Assembly: GCA_003228115.1 (NCBI GenBank)
Contig: QEVV01000003.1
Location: forward strand, 141,466 to 205,465
Length of the DNA stretch: 64,000 bases
Source of the DNA: Chloroflexota bacterium
Lineage (GTDB): Bacteria > Chloroflexota > Dehalococcoidia > Lucifugimonadales > SAR202-VII-2
Direction of reading: 5' to 3'
How positions within the stretch are numbered: the first letter of the stretch is position 1; every line of letters starts with the position of its first letter. The translations under genes and the position numbers were made by a program. Positions 1 through 8,564 of the stretch are shown here, one piece after another. Below the pieces are notes generated by a model that was given only the letters and a program-made list of their open reading frames with translations, had not been told where the DNA came from and searched no databases.

Positions 1-699
1 CCGCTTGAGGACAGCTGGGTCAAGATTGCCGCGGCGGGCCTCTTTGAACATCGCATCAATGCGGTCCCGAGCATCCCTGGGAATACCACTGGAGTCCATA
101 TCTAGGAGACCGTGGCTCTGCATCTCTTGCACATTGGTTGCCACCGACCGGGCTGTCAACTCATAAATGAACTTGAGCAGCGAAACATCCCAGAGATCGT
201 CCACGCCCCTTATGACGGCTGCAAGATTCACTCCCCGATGATCCAGGTCCCCAATAATGTTGTTGGCAACTTTATGGAGATTACCCGAGGTTATGGTGGT
301 GCCACCAGGCTCGTTCCGGTAGCCGTACATCAGACCAGGAAGGCTAGTGCCGTAGCGCTCCGCCTCCATCTGGAAGTAGCGCTTGGCCTCCGTACTGAAG
401 CCCTCTAAGTTCGAGACGTAGTACGGGGTAACGACCTGAGGACGCTGTGCAGTCACCGTTCCTTCGCGGACAACCGAGTCCTCGGAGCTTTCCACCACCC
501 CAGCGTAAGCCGGCTCGGTGACAACATAGTACTTGAGGATGGTAGTACCGAAGGTTGCCAGGGTTTGACGGGGCAGGCGGAGCACCTCAGTGCTCTTAAT
601 GGCGTGAGCTATGCGTTCGTCGGGGATCATGGCCCTCTGGGCATCGGCGGATCGAGGCCATTGTAGCAGCAACAGTTGCAGCCAACTAGGCTTGTCCAT
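1..699 (-). CDS. Conserved-looking hypothetical protein, 3' end cut by window edge
   Basis: Read by hand on the minus strand: an ATG at 699 opens 233 codons with no stop before the window edge. The protein begins MDKPSWLQLLLLQWPRS and later has the stretch QRPQVVTPYYVSNLEGF and a Gly-rich segment GYRNEPGGTTITSGN. It is not in the ORF track because it has no stop codon in the window. The start is supported only by a weak GGAG upstream. The N-terminal leucines are amphipathic rather than a clear signal peptide. I do not recognise the family; the PYYV...EGFSTEAKRYF segment looks like soluble globular protein. It is divergent from the MetE-like pair, with an 80-base gap. The plus-strand ORF at 112-408 is its shadow. 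Confidence 0.75.
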   Translation of the reverse strand, partial: MDKPSWLQLLLLQWPRSADAQRAMIPDERIAHAIKSTEVLRLPRQTLATFGTTILKYYVVTEPAYAGVVESSEDSVVREGTVTAQRPQVVTPYYVSNLEGFSTEAKRYFQMEAERYGTSLPGLMYGYRNEPGGTTITSGNLHKVANNIIGDLDHRGVNLAAVIRGVDDLWDVSLLKFIYELTARSVATNVQEMQSHGLLDMDSSGIPRDARDRIDAMFKEARRGNLDPAVLKR

Positions 700-779
700 C
701 GCCGAGGGGCTCCGGTAAGATAGCCTTAACAGTTACGAATTCGTTCACACCGCCGGACACCCACAGGAGGATAGACCCC

Positions 780-1754
780 TTGCTGACGACTACAGTTGGA
801 AACTACCCCAAGATAGGGGGAAAGGCCCCAAATCTGAGGGCCGCCAAGAACCGCCTCGACAGAGGCGAGACTAGCCCCGAAGAAGTAGCCCGCATTGCAG
901 ATGAGGTAACGAAAGAAGTCCTTCAGGAGCAGATTGATGCGGGCGTTGACCTTGTGACAGACGGACAAATTCGTTGGGACGACGGCCAGACCTACTTCGC
1001 CCGAGGAATGACAGGCTTCTCCATCAAAGGGCTGACTAGATACTTCGACAACAACACCTACTATCGGCAGCCGGTTGTCGAAGGCAAGATCGGATGGTCC
1101 AGTCCCATATCCACGGACCACTTCACGTTCGCCAGCGGCAACAGCAGCAAGCCCGTCAAAGCAATCCTCACCGGGCCCTATTCACTGGGCCGGTTGTCAG
1201 TACTCGAAGCTGGCTATGAAGGCCTGGGTCCCTTGGTATTGGACCTTGCTGAGGCCTTGAACAATGAAGCGTTGGCCCTGCAGAAGGCCGGAGCCTCGAT
1301 CATACAGTTCGACGAGCCGTGCATCTTGAGGCACCCCGAAGATATAGACCTCTTCCTGGAGGCTTCCGAACGAGTGGTGAGAGGGTTAACCGTGAAAACA
1401 GCGGTTTACACCTACTTTGCCGATGCTTCAAAGGTCGCTGACGGATTGTTGCGATCGCCCTTCCTAATCATAGGATTGGACTTCGCGTCGAGCGACGGCA
1501 ACTGGCAAGTTGTGGAGAAATTCCCGGCTGATAAGGAACTGGGCTTCGGCATCGTGAACGGCCGCAACACTGGCCTAGAAACCGCCGACCAAATAGCCCA
1601 GGCGTGCCAAAGAGTCATGCAGCACGTGCCGCAGGACCGCCTCTACGTGAATCCAAACTCTGGTCTGGAATATCTACCAAGAGAGAAAGCCCAACAGAAG
1701 CTGGAACGACTCGTAGAGGGAGTTAATAAAGCCAGAGAGGTGGTACGTGCATAA
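780..1754 (+). CDS. MetE C-terminal-like protein without zinc ligands
   Basis: 324 aa, TTG start 10 bases after AGGAGG. It is a single UROD/MetE-like TIM barrel of the cobalamin-independent methionine synthase superfamily, starting LTTTVGNYPKIGG. The conserved substrate-site DEP is present (IIQFDEPCILR). Where true MetE catalytic barrels have zinc-binding His-x-Cys, this protein reads VYTYFAD, and where the last zinc Cys belongs it reads NPNSGLEY. So the zinc site that activates homocysteine thiolate seems absent, as in the inactive N-terminal barrel of full-length MetE. Its last 8 bases overlap the next gene, a zinc-competent paralogue, so the two are probably translationally coupled and may act together. 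Methionine synthesis or methyl transfer to another acceptor is inferred. Confidence 0.8.
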   Translation: MLTTTVGNYPKIGGKAPNLRAAKNRLDRGETSPEEVARIADEVTKEVLQEQIDAGVDLVTDGQIRWDDGQTYFARGMTGFSIKGLTRYFDNNTYYRQPVVEGKIGWSSPISTDHFTFASGNSSKPVKAILTGPYSLGRLSVLEAGYEGLGPLVLDLAEALNNEALALQKAGASIIQFDEPCILRHPEDIDLFLEASERVVRGLTVKTAVYTYFADASKVADGLLRSPFLIIGLDFASSDGNWQVVEKFPADKELGFGIVNGRNTGLETADQIAQACQRVMQHVPQDRLYVNPNSGLEYLPREKAQQKLERLVEGVNKAREVVRA

Positions 1755-2721
1755 CAACCTGATCACCACTGCGGTCGGAAGCTATCCCAAGCCTCCTCAT
1801 CTCATGGAGGCTCGCGCCAAGGCGGCGCGAGCGCAGATCAGCCGAGACGAGCTGATGGACCTTGAAAAAAAGGCCACTGAGCACTGGATCCGCCTCCAAG
1901 AAGACCTGGACATGGATATCCTTGTGGACGGCGAGATGTACCGGGGCGACATGGCCACATACTTTGCCGAAAATCTGGAGGGTATGGACATCAGCGGATT
2001 GGTCCGTTCCTACGGCAACCGCTACTACCGCAAGCCGGTGGCAACAGGCGCAATAAAGCGCCCAAAGGCAATTACCGTGGATTGGTGGAAGTACTCCCAG
2101 AGCCTGACCGACCGGCCCGTCAAAGGAATGCTCACCGGTCCCTACACCATTGCCGACTGGTCCTTCGACGAGCACTTCGGAAGCCGGGAAGCGTTCGTCC
2201 TCAACCTTGCCCGCGTCATCAATGAAGAAGCCCGCGACCTTCAGGCGGCGGGCTGCCGGTATATTCAAATCGACGAACCCGCTGCGTCGACGAGGCCTGA
2301 AGAAATGGCCCTCGTCGCCGAGGGCCTAAGGGTCTCCACTGAGGGTCTGGACGCGGTGACCATCACGCACATTTGCTACGGGGATTTCGCCACGGTCTTC
2401 GACGGCATTCTTACGCTCCCTGTGGACGTGTTGGACCTGGAGATGGCCAACTCCGACTACCACTTGCTTGAGTACTTCGAGGACAAGAAAACCGACAAGA
2501 TCCTGGCCTTGGGCGTCTTCGATGTGCACCACCATGCCCCTGAGAGCATTGAGGCCATGGAGGCGGGCATTGAAAGGGCACTGAACGTGCTACCAGGGAA
2601 GCAAATATGGGTTACGCCCGACTGCGGCCTGAAGACCCGGACTGAGGAAGAGTCCATGGCCAAGCTGAAGAACATGATGCAGGCCACCAACAACGTACGA
2701 GCCAGGCGCGGACTGAGCTAA
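1747..2721 (+). CDS. MetE C-terminal-like (core-MetE type) methyltransferase
   Basis: 324 aa, GTG start inside the end of the preceding paralogue. It has the MetE catalytic barrel features: AVGSYPKP at the N-terminus, IQIDEPAAS, a zinc-type His-x-Cys in ITHICYGDF, and the C-terminal ligand Cys in TPDCGLKTR. Full-length MetE is about 750 aa with two barrels; this is one barrel. Short core-MetE proteins of archaea and Dehalococcoides are known to take methyl groups from corrinoid donors rather than methyl-tetrahydrofolate polyglutamate, so a homocysteine or other thiol methyltransferase is likely. The donor cannot be read from sequence. It follows the zinc-less copy and precedes the CDGSH gene by 56 bases. 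Confidence 0.85.
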   Translation: MHNNLITTAVGSYPKPPHLMEARAKAARAQISRDELMDLEKKATEHWIRLQEDLDMDILVDGEMYRGDMATYFAENLEGMDISGLVRSYGNRYYRKPVATGAIKRPKAITVDWWKYSQSLTDRPVKGMLTGPYTIADWSFDEHFGSREAFVLNLARVINEEARDLQAAGCRYIQIDEPAASTRPEEMALVAEGLRVSTEGLDAVTITHICYGDFATVFDGILTLPVDVLDLEMANSDYHLLEYFEDKKTDKILALGVFDVHHHAPESIEAMEAGIERALNVLPGKQIWVTPDCGLKTRTEEESMAKLKNMMQATNNVRARRGLS

Positions 2722-2777
2722 GGTATCGCCTGAAGTGATCTAGGGAATGAAATCGACACTGCGAGTGGAGGCTCACG

Positions 2778-2999
2778 ATGGCTGAGGAAGACGGGGCTGC
2801 AATCAAGGTGCAGAAGAACGGATCTTACAGAGTCTCAGGAAACGTCAAGCTGATTGATGCAGACGGGAATGAGTTTGAGGTGACGGAGAATCCGTTCTTT
2901 CTCTGTCGCTGCGGGGGCTCCTCCGACAAGCCCTTCTGCGACTCTACCCACAAGACCAACGGCTTCGACAGTGTCTGCCCCGCCCGAACGGGCCCCTAG
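2778..2999 (+). CDS. CDGSH-type iron-sulfur protein
   Basis: 73 aa, ATG preceded by GGAGG. The signature CRCGGSSDKPFCDSTHK gives three Cys and one His in the CDGSH (mitoNEET-like) arrangement, which binds a redox-active [2Fe-2S] cluster. The Gly of the name motif is replaced by Ser (CDST), a common bacterial variant. The N-terminal half (VSGNVKLIDADGNEFEV) is the usual small beta region before the cluster loop. The protein is cytosolic, with no membrane anchor. It is last in the probable MetE-pair transcription unit, ahead of a strong terminator. The partner protein is unknown; electron transfer or cluster delivery is the family's usual suggestion. Confidence 0.88.
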   Translation: MAEEDGAAIKVQKNGSYRVSGNVKLIDADGNEFEVTENPFFLCRCGGSSDKPFCDSTHKTNGFDSVCPARTGP

Positions 3000-3020
3000 C
3001 AGAACGCGGCAACAAGCGAA

Positions 3021-3060
3021 AAAGAGAGAGGCGGCCAAATATGGCCGCCTCTCTCTTTTT
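3021..3060. terminator. Bidirectional intrinsic terminator
   Basis: A 16-bp perfect stem (AAAGAGAGAGGCGGCC against its complement) with a 6-base AAATAT loop, ending in a T-run on the plus strand and an A-rich start that serves as a T-run on the minus strand. It lies between convergent genes, the CDGSH gene and the cyclophilin, and can stop both. Confidence 0.92.
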
Positions 3061-3077
3061 CATCAATCTCAGTTCCC

Positions 3078-3599
3078 TTACGACTCGTCTATCGTCACCT
3101 TCGTGATGTTGACGTCCTTTGCGGGCACCGATCGTTCGCCTCTCTCGTTGGCCGTCACTGGCGTGGTGCCAATGGTGTCGAGAGTATCCAGGCCATCGGA
3201 AACCTTGCCAAATATCGTGTAGTTCTTCGGCAACCCCATGTCCCCATGCATGATGAAGAACTGGCTTCCGTTGGTATTGGGGCCTGAGTTGGCCATGGCA
3301 ACGATGCCTTTGACGTAATCCTGAGTTACCGGCTCGTCATCGAAGCGGTATCCTGGGCCGCCTCTGCCTGTCCCCGTCGGGTCACCTGTCTGGATCATGA
3401 AACCTTCAATGATCCGGTGGAACGGTACACCGTCGTAGTAGCCTTCCCGGGCCAGGAACACGAAGTTGTTCACGGTCGCCGGCGCAACCTTGGGCAACAA
3501 CTCAAGAACCAAGGTTCCCTCTGATGTTTCCAGGGTCGCAGTGTAGGTCTTCTCTGCATCGATAGTCATGGGCGGCGGACTGGAGTATTCCTTAGCCAA
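3078..3599 (-). CDS. Cyclophilin-type peptidyl-prolyl isomerase, no signal peptide
   Basis: 173 aa cyclophilin. Family motifs are FHRIIEGFMIQTGDPTGTGRGG and MANSGPNTNGSQFFI, with the catalytic Arg in FHRI. The likely start is a TTG preceded by GAAGGAG. The frame stays open upstream to a stop near 3699, and the upstream codons read VSPTSTEGATK, which matches the linker of the neighbouring lipoprotein copy (ASPTSAATEIV). This suggests a tandem duplicate that lost its lipoprotein signal and is now made as a cytosolic enzyme; secretion through an unrecognised start (a CTG near 3683) cannot be excluded. Immediate neighbour of its paralogue, same strand. Confidence 0.88.
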   Translation of the reverse strand: MAKEYSSPPPMTIDAEKTYTATLETSEGTLVLELLPKVAPATVNNFVFLAREGYYDGVPFHRIIEGFMIQTGDPTGTGRGGPGYRFDDEPVTQDYVKGIVAMANSGPNTNGSQFFIMHGDMGLPKNYTIFGKVSDGLDTLDTIGTTPVTANERGERSVPAKDVNITKVTIDES

Positions 3600-3720
3600 T
3601 TTGGTTGCTCCTTCTGTTGATGTTGGCGAAACCGTTGCTGTGGCGGTGCAGCCCTGCCCTAGAGGGAGGTCCAGAAGCAGTGGGCATCTGGTCGCACGTC
3701 AAGGAAACAGGATGCGATAG

Positions 3721-4422
3721 CTAGCTTTCCGTGATCGTCACACTGGTAATCCTAATCTCCGTTAAAGGAGCCGAGACTTCTCCGTTGGCGTCGGCTACCA
3801 CCACAGTACCGGCGATCTTGTCCAAAGTGCCGAGTCCGTCTGAGACGTTGCCGAATATCGTGTACAACTTTGGCAGGGACCTATCCCCGTGCATGATAAA
3901 GAATTGGCTGCCATTGGTATCGGCACCAGCATTGGCCATCGCGATTGTGCCTCTCGTGTACTCAAGGGTTACAGGTTCATCTTCGAAACTATAGCCAGGA
4001 CCGCCCCGGCCGGTTCCTGTCGGATCGCCGGTTTGAACCATGAAGCCCTCAAGTATCCGGTGAAAAGGCACACCGTCGTAGTAACCCTCCCTAGCCAGGA
4101 ACACAAAGTTGTTCACCGTCACCGGCGCCACCTTGGGCAACAACGCAAGAACCATGGTTCCCTCTGATGTTTCCAGAGTCGCGGTATAGATCTTCTCTGC
4201 GCTAATTGTCATCGGAGGGGGACTTGAATACTGCTTAGGCAATACGATCTCAGTCGCGGCTGAAGTTGGCGAGGCTGTTGGTGCAACAGTTGGGTCTCCC
4301 GAACCGTTGGAGCCGATTGGGATCAATGTCGCCGTTGGGGTGCCTTCTGGGGAGTTTCCGCCACAGGCGACCGCCAACGTTAGAATACCTGCAAGAGCGG
4401 AAACGATTAAAAACGTCCTCAA
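3721..4422 (-). CDS. Cyclophilin-type peptidyl-prolyl isomerase, lipoprotein
   Basis: 233 aa with a TTG start after AGGAAG. N-terminus MRTFLIVSALAGILTLAVAC is a lipoprotein signal; the lipobox LAVAC puts the lipidated Cys near residue 20. A Thr/Pro/Ser-rich linker (residues 21-60) leads to a cyclophilin domain with FHRILEGFMVQTGDPTGTGRGG and NGSQFFI. It should fold or refold proteins on the outer face of the cytoplasmic membrane. The domain is very similar to the adjacent 3078-3599 protein, so the pair arose by tandem duplication. It is divergent from sdhA. Confidence 0.92.
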   Translation of the reverse strand: MRTFLIVSALAGILTLAVACGGNSPEGTPTATLIPIGSNGSGDPTVAPTASPTSAATEIVLPKQYSSPPPMTISAEKIYTATLETSEGTMVLALLPKVAPVTVNNFVFLAREGYYDGVPFHRILEGFMVQTGDPTGTGRGGPGYSFEDEPVTLEYTRGTIAMANAGADTNGSQFFIMHGDRSLPKLYTIFGNVSDGLGTLDKIAGTVVVADANGEVSAPLTEIRITSVTITES

Positions 4423-4537
4423 CGCAACTCTTCCTTTCTCCCTAGGTTCAAGGCCGCTGGGTAGGATATCAGATGCTGCGCCGGTTGGGAACGTCTGCCC
4501 AGTTCATCTTCTTCATACCTAATATGCAGAGTTCGTC

Positions 4538-4566
4538 TTGAGTTTGGCCTATTGCTTTGCTATAGT
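4538..4566 (+). promoter_or_regulatory. Sigma-70-type promoter of the sdh operon
   Basis: TTGAGT (4538-4543), 17-base spacer, TATAGT (4561-4566). The predicted start near 4573 leaves a leader of about 30 bases before the sdhA ATG, which has GGGAGG just upstream. Confidence 0.7.
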
Positions 4567-4604
4567 AGCGCAGGCACGAAAGCACCCCAGCGCTGGGAGG
4601 GTCA

Positions 4605-6281
4605 ATGTACGAGCATGATGTGGTAGTCGTCGGTGCGGGTCTGGCTGGCATGCGTGCCGCCCTCGCTGCCGCTCAGCAGGGAGCCGACACCGCTATTATC
4701 ACAAAGGTTCACCCTGTGCGTAGCCACTCCAACGCTGCCCAGGGAGGCATCAACGCCGCTCTAACAGACCGAGGTGACGACTGGGAAGACCACGCCTACG
4801 CTACGGTAAAAGGTAGCGACTATCTAGGCGACCAGGATGCTATTGAGGTCATGGCCCAGGAGGCCGGAGCCGCGGTCATTGAGTTGGAGCACATGGGCGT
4901 CATCTTCAGCCGCGACGAAACGGGCCACCTTGGCACACGCCGTTTCGGAGGCCAGGAGCGCGCCCGAACGTTCTTCGTGGCGGACATCACCGGCCAGGCC
5001 ATGCTCCATGTCCTCTACGAACAGGTCATGAAGGAAAACGTACGCGTGTATGAGGAATGGTTCGTAACCTCCCTCATCATGGTCGATGGAGAGTGCCGCG
5101 GGGTCGTGGCCATGGACATCATGTCGGGCAAAATAGAGGCCATCAGGGCCAAGTCCGTCATTTTGTGCACAGGAGGAGTTGGCCGGGCCTACGAGCCCAG
5201 CACCAACGGGCTCATTGTCACGGGCGACGGGATGGGCCTAGCCTACCCTGCCGGGGCAGCGCTCATGGACATGGAAATGATCCAGTACCACCCAACCACC
5301 CTCAAGGGCAACGGAGTGCTGATCACTGAAGCCGCCCGCGGTGAAGGAGCCTACCTCCTCAACTCGGAAGGCGACCGGTTCATGAAGACCTATGCACCGA
5401 ACATGCTGGAACTGGCGTCAAGAGATGTCGTGTCCCGATCTGAGGCAACGGAGATCCAGGAAGGAAGAGGCGTCGACGGTTGCGTGTTCCTGGACCTTCG
5501 GCATCTTGGCCGAGAACTCATTGAAACCAAGCTGAGCTACATCAATGAAGTGGCTCTCGACTATATGAATATCAACCTGGCCGACGAACCCATTCCCATA
5601 CAGCCAGGCATGCACTACATCATGGGCGGCATCAAGACTGATGTCTGGGGCGCTACTCCAATTCCAGGCCTGTACGCAGCCGGTGAATGCGCATGCGTCA
5701 GTGTTCACGGCGGGAACCGCCTGGGAGCCAACTCGCTGTTGGACACGGTGGTCTTCGGGCGGCGCTCAGGCGAAGCCGCTGCTGCCCGCGCTCTAGAGCG
5801 GCCCTTCGGCAGGGTATCCGAACACGCCGCTTATTTGGACGAGACCAGGATCATTTCGCTCCTTGATCGGAAGGACAACGGCGACAGCGTCGCCAAGGTC
5901 CGCCTGGCTATGGGCGAGACCCTCAACGAGCACCTGGCTGTGTTCCGCGAGGAACAGGGGATGCAGACAGCAGCGAAGGCCATTCAGCAATTGAAAGAGC
6001 GTTACCGGTACATGCCCGTCAAGGCCAAGGGCAAGGTCTTCAATACCGCTTTGGTATTCGCTCTTGAACTTGGCTTCATGCTGGACTGTGCTGAGACCAT
6101 CTGTGCCAGCGGCCTAACCCGAAAAGAGAGCCGTGGCGCTCACTATCGAACAGACATGCCCACGCGGGATGACGAGAACTGGCTCAAGCACGTGACCTGC
6201 ACTTGGTCACCAGATGGGCCGGTTGTGGACACGATCCCAGTAACCTTTACCCGATGGGAACCCGTGGAGAGAACCTACTAA
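4605..6281 (+). CDS. sdhA: Succinate dehydrogenase/fumarate reductase flavoprotein subunit
   Basis: 558 aa. Oxidises succinate to fumarate (or the reverse) with covalent FAD. Visible features: N-terminal dinucleotide fold [27 protein letters not shown] holding the His that links FAD; YHPTT with the active-site His; ASRDVVSRS with the catalytic Arg; HYIMGGI; and [18 protein letters not shown] near the FAD adenine. The length is normal for SdhA/FrdA. The stop overlaps the sdhB start by one base (TAATG), so the two are coupled. The electrons pass to SdhB. The direction of the reaction in the cell cannot be told from sequence; complex I next door and oxygenases elsewhere favour aerobic succinate oxidation. 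Confidence 0.95.
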   Translation: MYEHDVVVVGAGLAGMRAALAAAQQGADTAIITKVHPVRSHSNAAQGGINAALTDRGDDWEDHAYATVKGSDYLGDQDAIEVMAQEAGAAVIELEHMGVIFSRDETGHLGTRRFGGQERARTFFVADITGQAMLHVLYEQVMKENVRVYEEWFVTSLIMVDGECRGVVAMDIMSGKIEAIRAKSVILCTGGVGRAYEPSTNGLIVTGDGMGLAYPAGAALMDMEMIQYHPTTLKGNGVLITEAARGEGAYLLNSEGDRFMKTYAPNMLELASRDVVSRSEATEIQEGRGVDGCVFLDLRHLGRELIETKLSYINEVALDYMNINLADEPIPIQPGMHYIMGGIKTDVWGATPIPGLYAAGECACVSVHGGNRLGANSLLDTVVFGRRSGEAAAARALERPFGRVSEHAAYLDETRIISLLDRKDNGDSVAKVRLAMGETLNEHLAVFREEQGMQTAAKAIQQLKERYRYMPVKAKGKVFNTALVFALELGFMLDCAETICASGLTRKESRGAHYRTDMPTRDDENWLKHVTCTWSPDGPVVDTIPVTFTRWEPVERTY

Positions 6282-7231
6282 TGCAAGTCAAACTAGCCGT
6301 CAAGCGGTTCGATCCAGAAAGAGAGCAGGACCAGTCCTATGTTCAGGACTACACTCTTGACGTCCCCGACCATTACACCGTCCTTGATGCGTTAATCCAG
6401 ACTCGAGAAGAAGTCGACGAGTCTCTGGCCGTGCGCTGCTCTTGCAGGGCGTCCATTTGCGGGTCCTGTGCTATGCGCGTTAATGGCCACGCAGGACTGG
6501 GATGCAAGACGAAGCTCCTCGACTCCATGGATAAAGACGGAGTGGTGCAGGTGGAGCCGATGGGCAACCAGCCCGTTGTCAAAGACCTCGTTGTGGATAT
6601 GAGTGTCTTTTGGAACAAGATCCGAGCGGTGAAGCCCTACCTTCAACCGGAGGGTCCAGAGCCAGAGCGAGAGTACGTCGCCTCAAACGACTCCATGCTG
6701 AAGCTGCTGCAAACGATGGGCTGCATCATGTGCGGCGCTTGTGTCTCCGACTGCACGGTCTTAGAGGTCAACGAGAACTTCCTTGGGCCCGCAGCACTGG
6801 CCAAGGCCTATCGATTCGTGGGCGACCCCAGGGACGGCGCCACCAACCAGCGCTTCGGCGAGCTCGATGAGCCCGGTGGCATGTGGGACTGCACCCGCTG
6901 CTTTGAATGCGTCGAGGCTTGCCCCAAGGGCGTAGCCCCAATGGACCAGATTATGAACCTCAGAGAAGAAGCGGCAGCGGCTGGCTTCACCAGCACCATC
7001 GGTGCACGGCACGCCGAGATCTTCGCTGACACGGTCAAACACAGCGGGTGGCTTGATGAACTGCAGCTGGCAGTGAAGACGCCTGGCATGTTCAACATCG
7101 GCGCCCAGCTCCACAACATGCCGGTGGGTATCCGTGCATTCCTGCGGGGTAAGCTCCCGCCGATAGTTCACAAGGCAATCCCAAGCGTCCGTTTCGTCCG
7201 CCGCATCTTTGAAAAGATCGAGGAAGACTAA
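6281..7231 (+). CDS. sdhB: Succinate dehydrogenase iron-sulfur subunit
   Basis: 316 aa from the ATG at 6281; the ORF track starts earlier at a GTG inside sdhA. The N-terminal ferredoxin domain has CSCRASICGSC plus a later Cys (GLGCKTK) for [2Fe-2S]. The C-terminal domain has CIMCGACVSDC and CTRCFECVEACPKG for the [4Fe-4S] and [3Fe-4S] clusters. It is longer than the common 240-260 aa SdhB because of a C-terminal extension of about 60 residues (MNLREEAAAAGF onward), as seen in type-E enzymes that use SdhE. It passes electrons from SdhA to the SdhE-like third subunit. TAATG overlaps join it to both neighbours. Confidence 0.95.
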   Translation: MQVKLAVKRFDPEREQDQSYVQDYTLDVPDHYTVLDALIQTREEVDESLAVRCSCRASICGSCAMRVNGHAGLGCKTKLLDSMDKDGVVQVEPMGNQPVVKDLVVDMSVFWNKIRAVKPYLQPEGPEPEREYVASNDSMLKLLQTMGCIMCGACVSDCTVLEVNENFLGPAALAKAYRFVGDPRDGATNQRFGELDEPGGMWDCTRCFECVEACPKGVAPMDQIMNLREEAAAAGFTSTIGARHAEIFADTVKHSGWLDELQLAVKTPGMFNIGAQLHNMPVGIRAFLRGKLPPIVHKAIPSVRFVRRIFEKIEED

Positions 7232-8115
7232 TGAAGTACGCTTTCTTTCCTGGTTGTGTCTCTCGAGGCGGCTGCCCAGAACTCTACCCCGCAGCTTTGA
7301 AGGTCTGTGAGCGGCTGGGTATTGAGTTGGATGAGATGGTTGATGCTTCGTGCACTGGGGCCGGGGTGCTCCAGGAAAAGAACAAGAAGTTGGGCGACAC
7401 GCTAAACGCCCGGACCATGGCCATCGCCGAGAGGATGGGCTATGACACCATCATGGTCATCTGCTCAACGTGCCAGGGTGTCATGAGCAGAGCGAAGTAC
7501 ACCCTGGACAATGACGATACCTACCGAGCCGAGATCAACGCCCTATTGGCTGAAGAGGAGTTGGTGTACACAGGCAACGTGCAACCCAAGCACCTCCTCT
7601 GGGTACTCATCGAAGATGTCGGCTTGGACAAGATTCGCGAGCAGGTCCAGCAACCTCTGTCCGGCGTTAAGCTAGCTCCGTTCTACGGGTGCTACATCGT
7701 GCGGCCCAGTGACTCGTTGGGGTTTGACGAGAACCCGGAACGGCAGACCTCGCTGGAAACGCTGATCGAGCTTGTAGGGGCAGAGACCATCGACTTCGCT
7801 GGAAAGACTCGATGCTGCGGCTTCCCCATCCTCACGATCAACGAAAAGGCTTCCGTGAATATGGTCGCAAACCACACTGGCGATGCTAAAGACCTAGGCG
7901 CTGACGCTATGGTCACCCCCTGCCCGCTCTGCCACCTCAACCTGGATGGCTATCAGCCCGCTGCTGCTAAGCAGCGGGGAAAGAGCATTTCGCTGCCGAT
8001 CCTGCACTTCCCCCAGATGATGGGGCTAGCAATGGGTATGTCGGCCAAAGAGTTGGGGCTGCAGCGACACGTTATCGACACCAAGCCCGTTCAGAAGAAG
8101 GTTGGGCAAGTCTAA
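7231..8115 (+). CDS. sdhE: HdrB/SdhE-like CCG-domain subunit of succinate dehydrogenase
   Basis: 294 aa with two cysteine-rich CCG-type domains. The N-terminal half has FFPGCVSRGGCPE and CSTCQG, but the expected double Cys reads ASCTGAG; the second half has FYGCY, a true CCGFP and CPLCHLN. Such domains bind a non-cubane [4Fe-4S] cluster in HdrB and, in archaeal/Sulfolobus-type enzymes, replace the cytochrome b anchor of Sdh. No membrane-spanning segment is obvious. It starts by a TAATG overlap with sdhB and is last in the operon, before tandem terminators; no sdhC/D anchor gene follows. The gene symbol follows type-E Sdh usage, not the unrelated flavinylation factor also called SdhE. Confidence 0.88.
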   Translation: MKYAFFPGCVSRGGCPELYPAALKVCERLGIELDEMVDASCTGAGVLQEKNKKLGDTLNARTMAIAERMGYDTIMVICSTCQGVMSRAKYTLDNDDTYRAEINALLAEEELVYTGNVQPKHLLWVLIEDVGLDKIREQVQQPLSGVKLAPFYGCYIVRPSDSLGFDENPERQTSLETLIELVGAETIDFAGKTRCCGFPILTINEKASVNMVANHTGDAKDLGADAMVTPCPLCHLNLDGYQPAAAKQRGKSISLPILHFPQMMGLAMGMSAKELGLQRHVIDTKPVQKKVGQV

Positions 8116-8188
8116 CCTCCCGCTTGACAATTCCGTAATTCGGCATTAGGCTCTCTACGTCGTCACGAAATTCGTGGCGATACGAATA

Positions 8189-8254
8189 AAAACCCCAGGT
8201 CCCGGGGTTTTCGTTTTGCGCCCGTCCTGAAGCAGGACGGGCGCTTCGTTTTCT
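8189..8254 (+). terminator. Two tandem terminator hairpins after sdhE
   Basis: First hairpin: AAAACCCC/GGGGTTTT followed by TCGTTTT. Second: GCGCCCGTCCT/AGGACGGGCGC with a GAAGC loop, followed by TTCGTTTTCT. A small palindrome CACGAA-A-TTCGTG (8164-8176) sits just before. Together they should stop the sdh transcript efficiently. Confidence 0.8.
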
Positions 8255-8564
8255 CAAGGGGGGCAACTTCCTCCCGCATCTCCCGCCAGGCTTGACGTGC
8301 CCATCCACCGAACCCTCGTCCTCAATGATGGTAATATCACCGGGGTGTTCGACAGCCCGGGCCCAAAGACCGGGAACTCGTGATTGAAATCGGCTGTGCT
8401 TCGTCTTTCCGGCCCTTCGGCCTGGCTCAGGACAGGCTCCAGTCGGAACCCAGGAAGCGTCCATCCATCACATGCGTGGGCCAATAGGCCAGATGTCTAC
8501 TGGATTCCGGCCTTCGCCGGAAAGACGGTAACCGGGTGCACTCAATGACTCCCGCCCTCTGAAC
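8255..8564. repeat. Gene-free stretch with dispersed-repeat-like hairpin sequence
   Basis: No credible gene. It contains a GGCCCTTCGGCCTGGCTCAGG segment around 8410 and the hairpin TTCCGGC-CTTC-GCCGGAA at 8505-8522. Both resemble the short intergenic repeats often scattered in environmental Chloroflexota and other bacterial genomes. The minus-strand ORFs 8072-8464 and 8254-8484 come from reading this repeat and look unlike protein. Confidence 0.5.

Noticed and set aside
112-408. Plus-strand ORF of 98 aa
   Set aside because: Shadow of the truncated minus-strand gene at 1-699, whose frame is fully open.
726-1121. Minus-strand ORF of 131 aa
   Set aside because: Antisense to the MetE-like gene; no ribosome-binding site and unlikely composition.
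8072-8464. Minus-strand ORFs near 8.1-8.5 kb
   Set aside because: They read through terminators and repeat sequence; the translations have no globular pattern.
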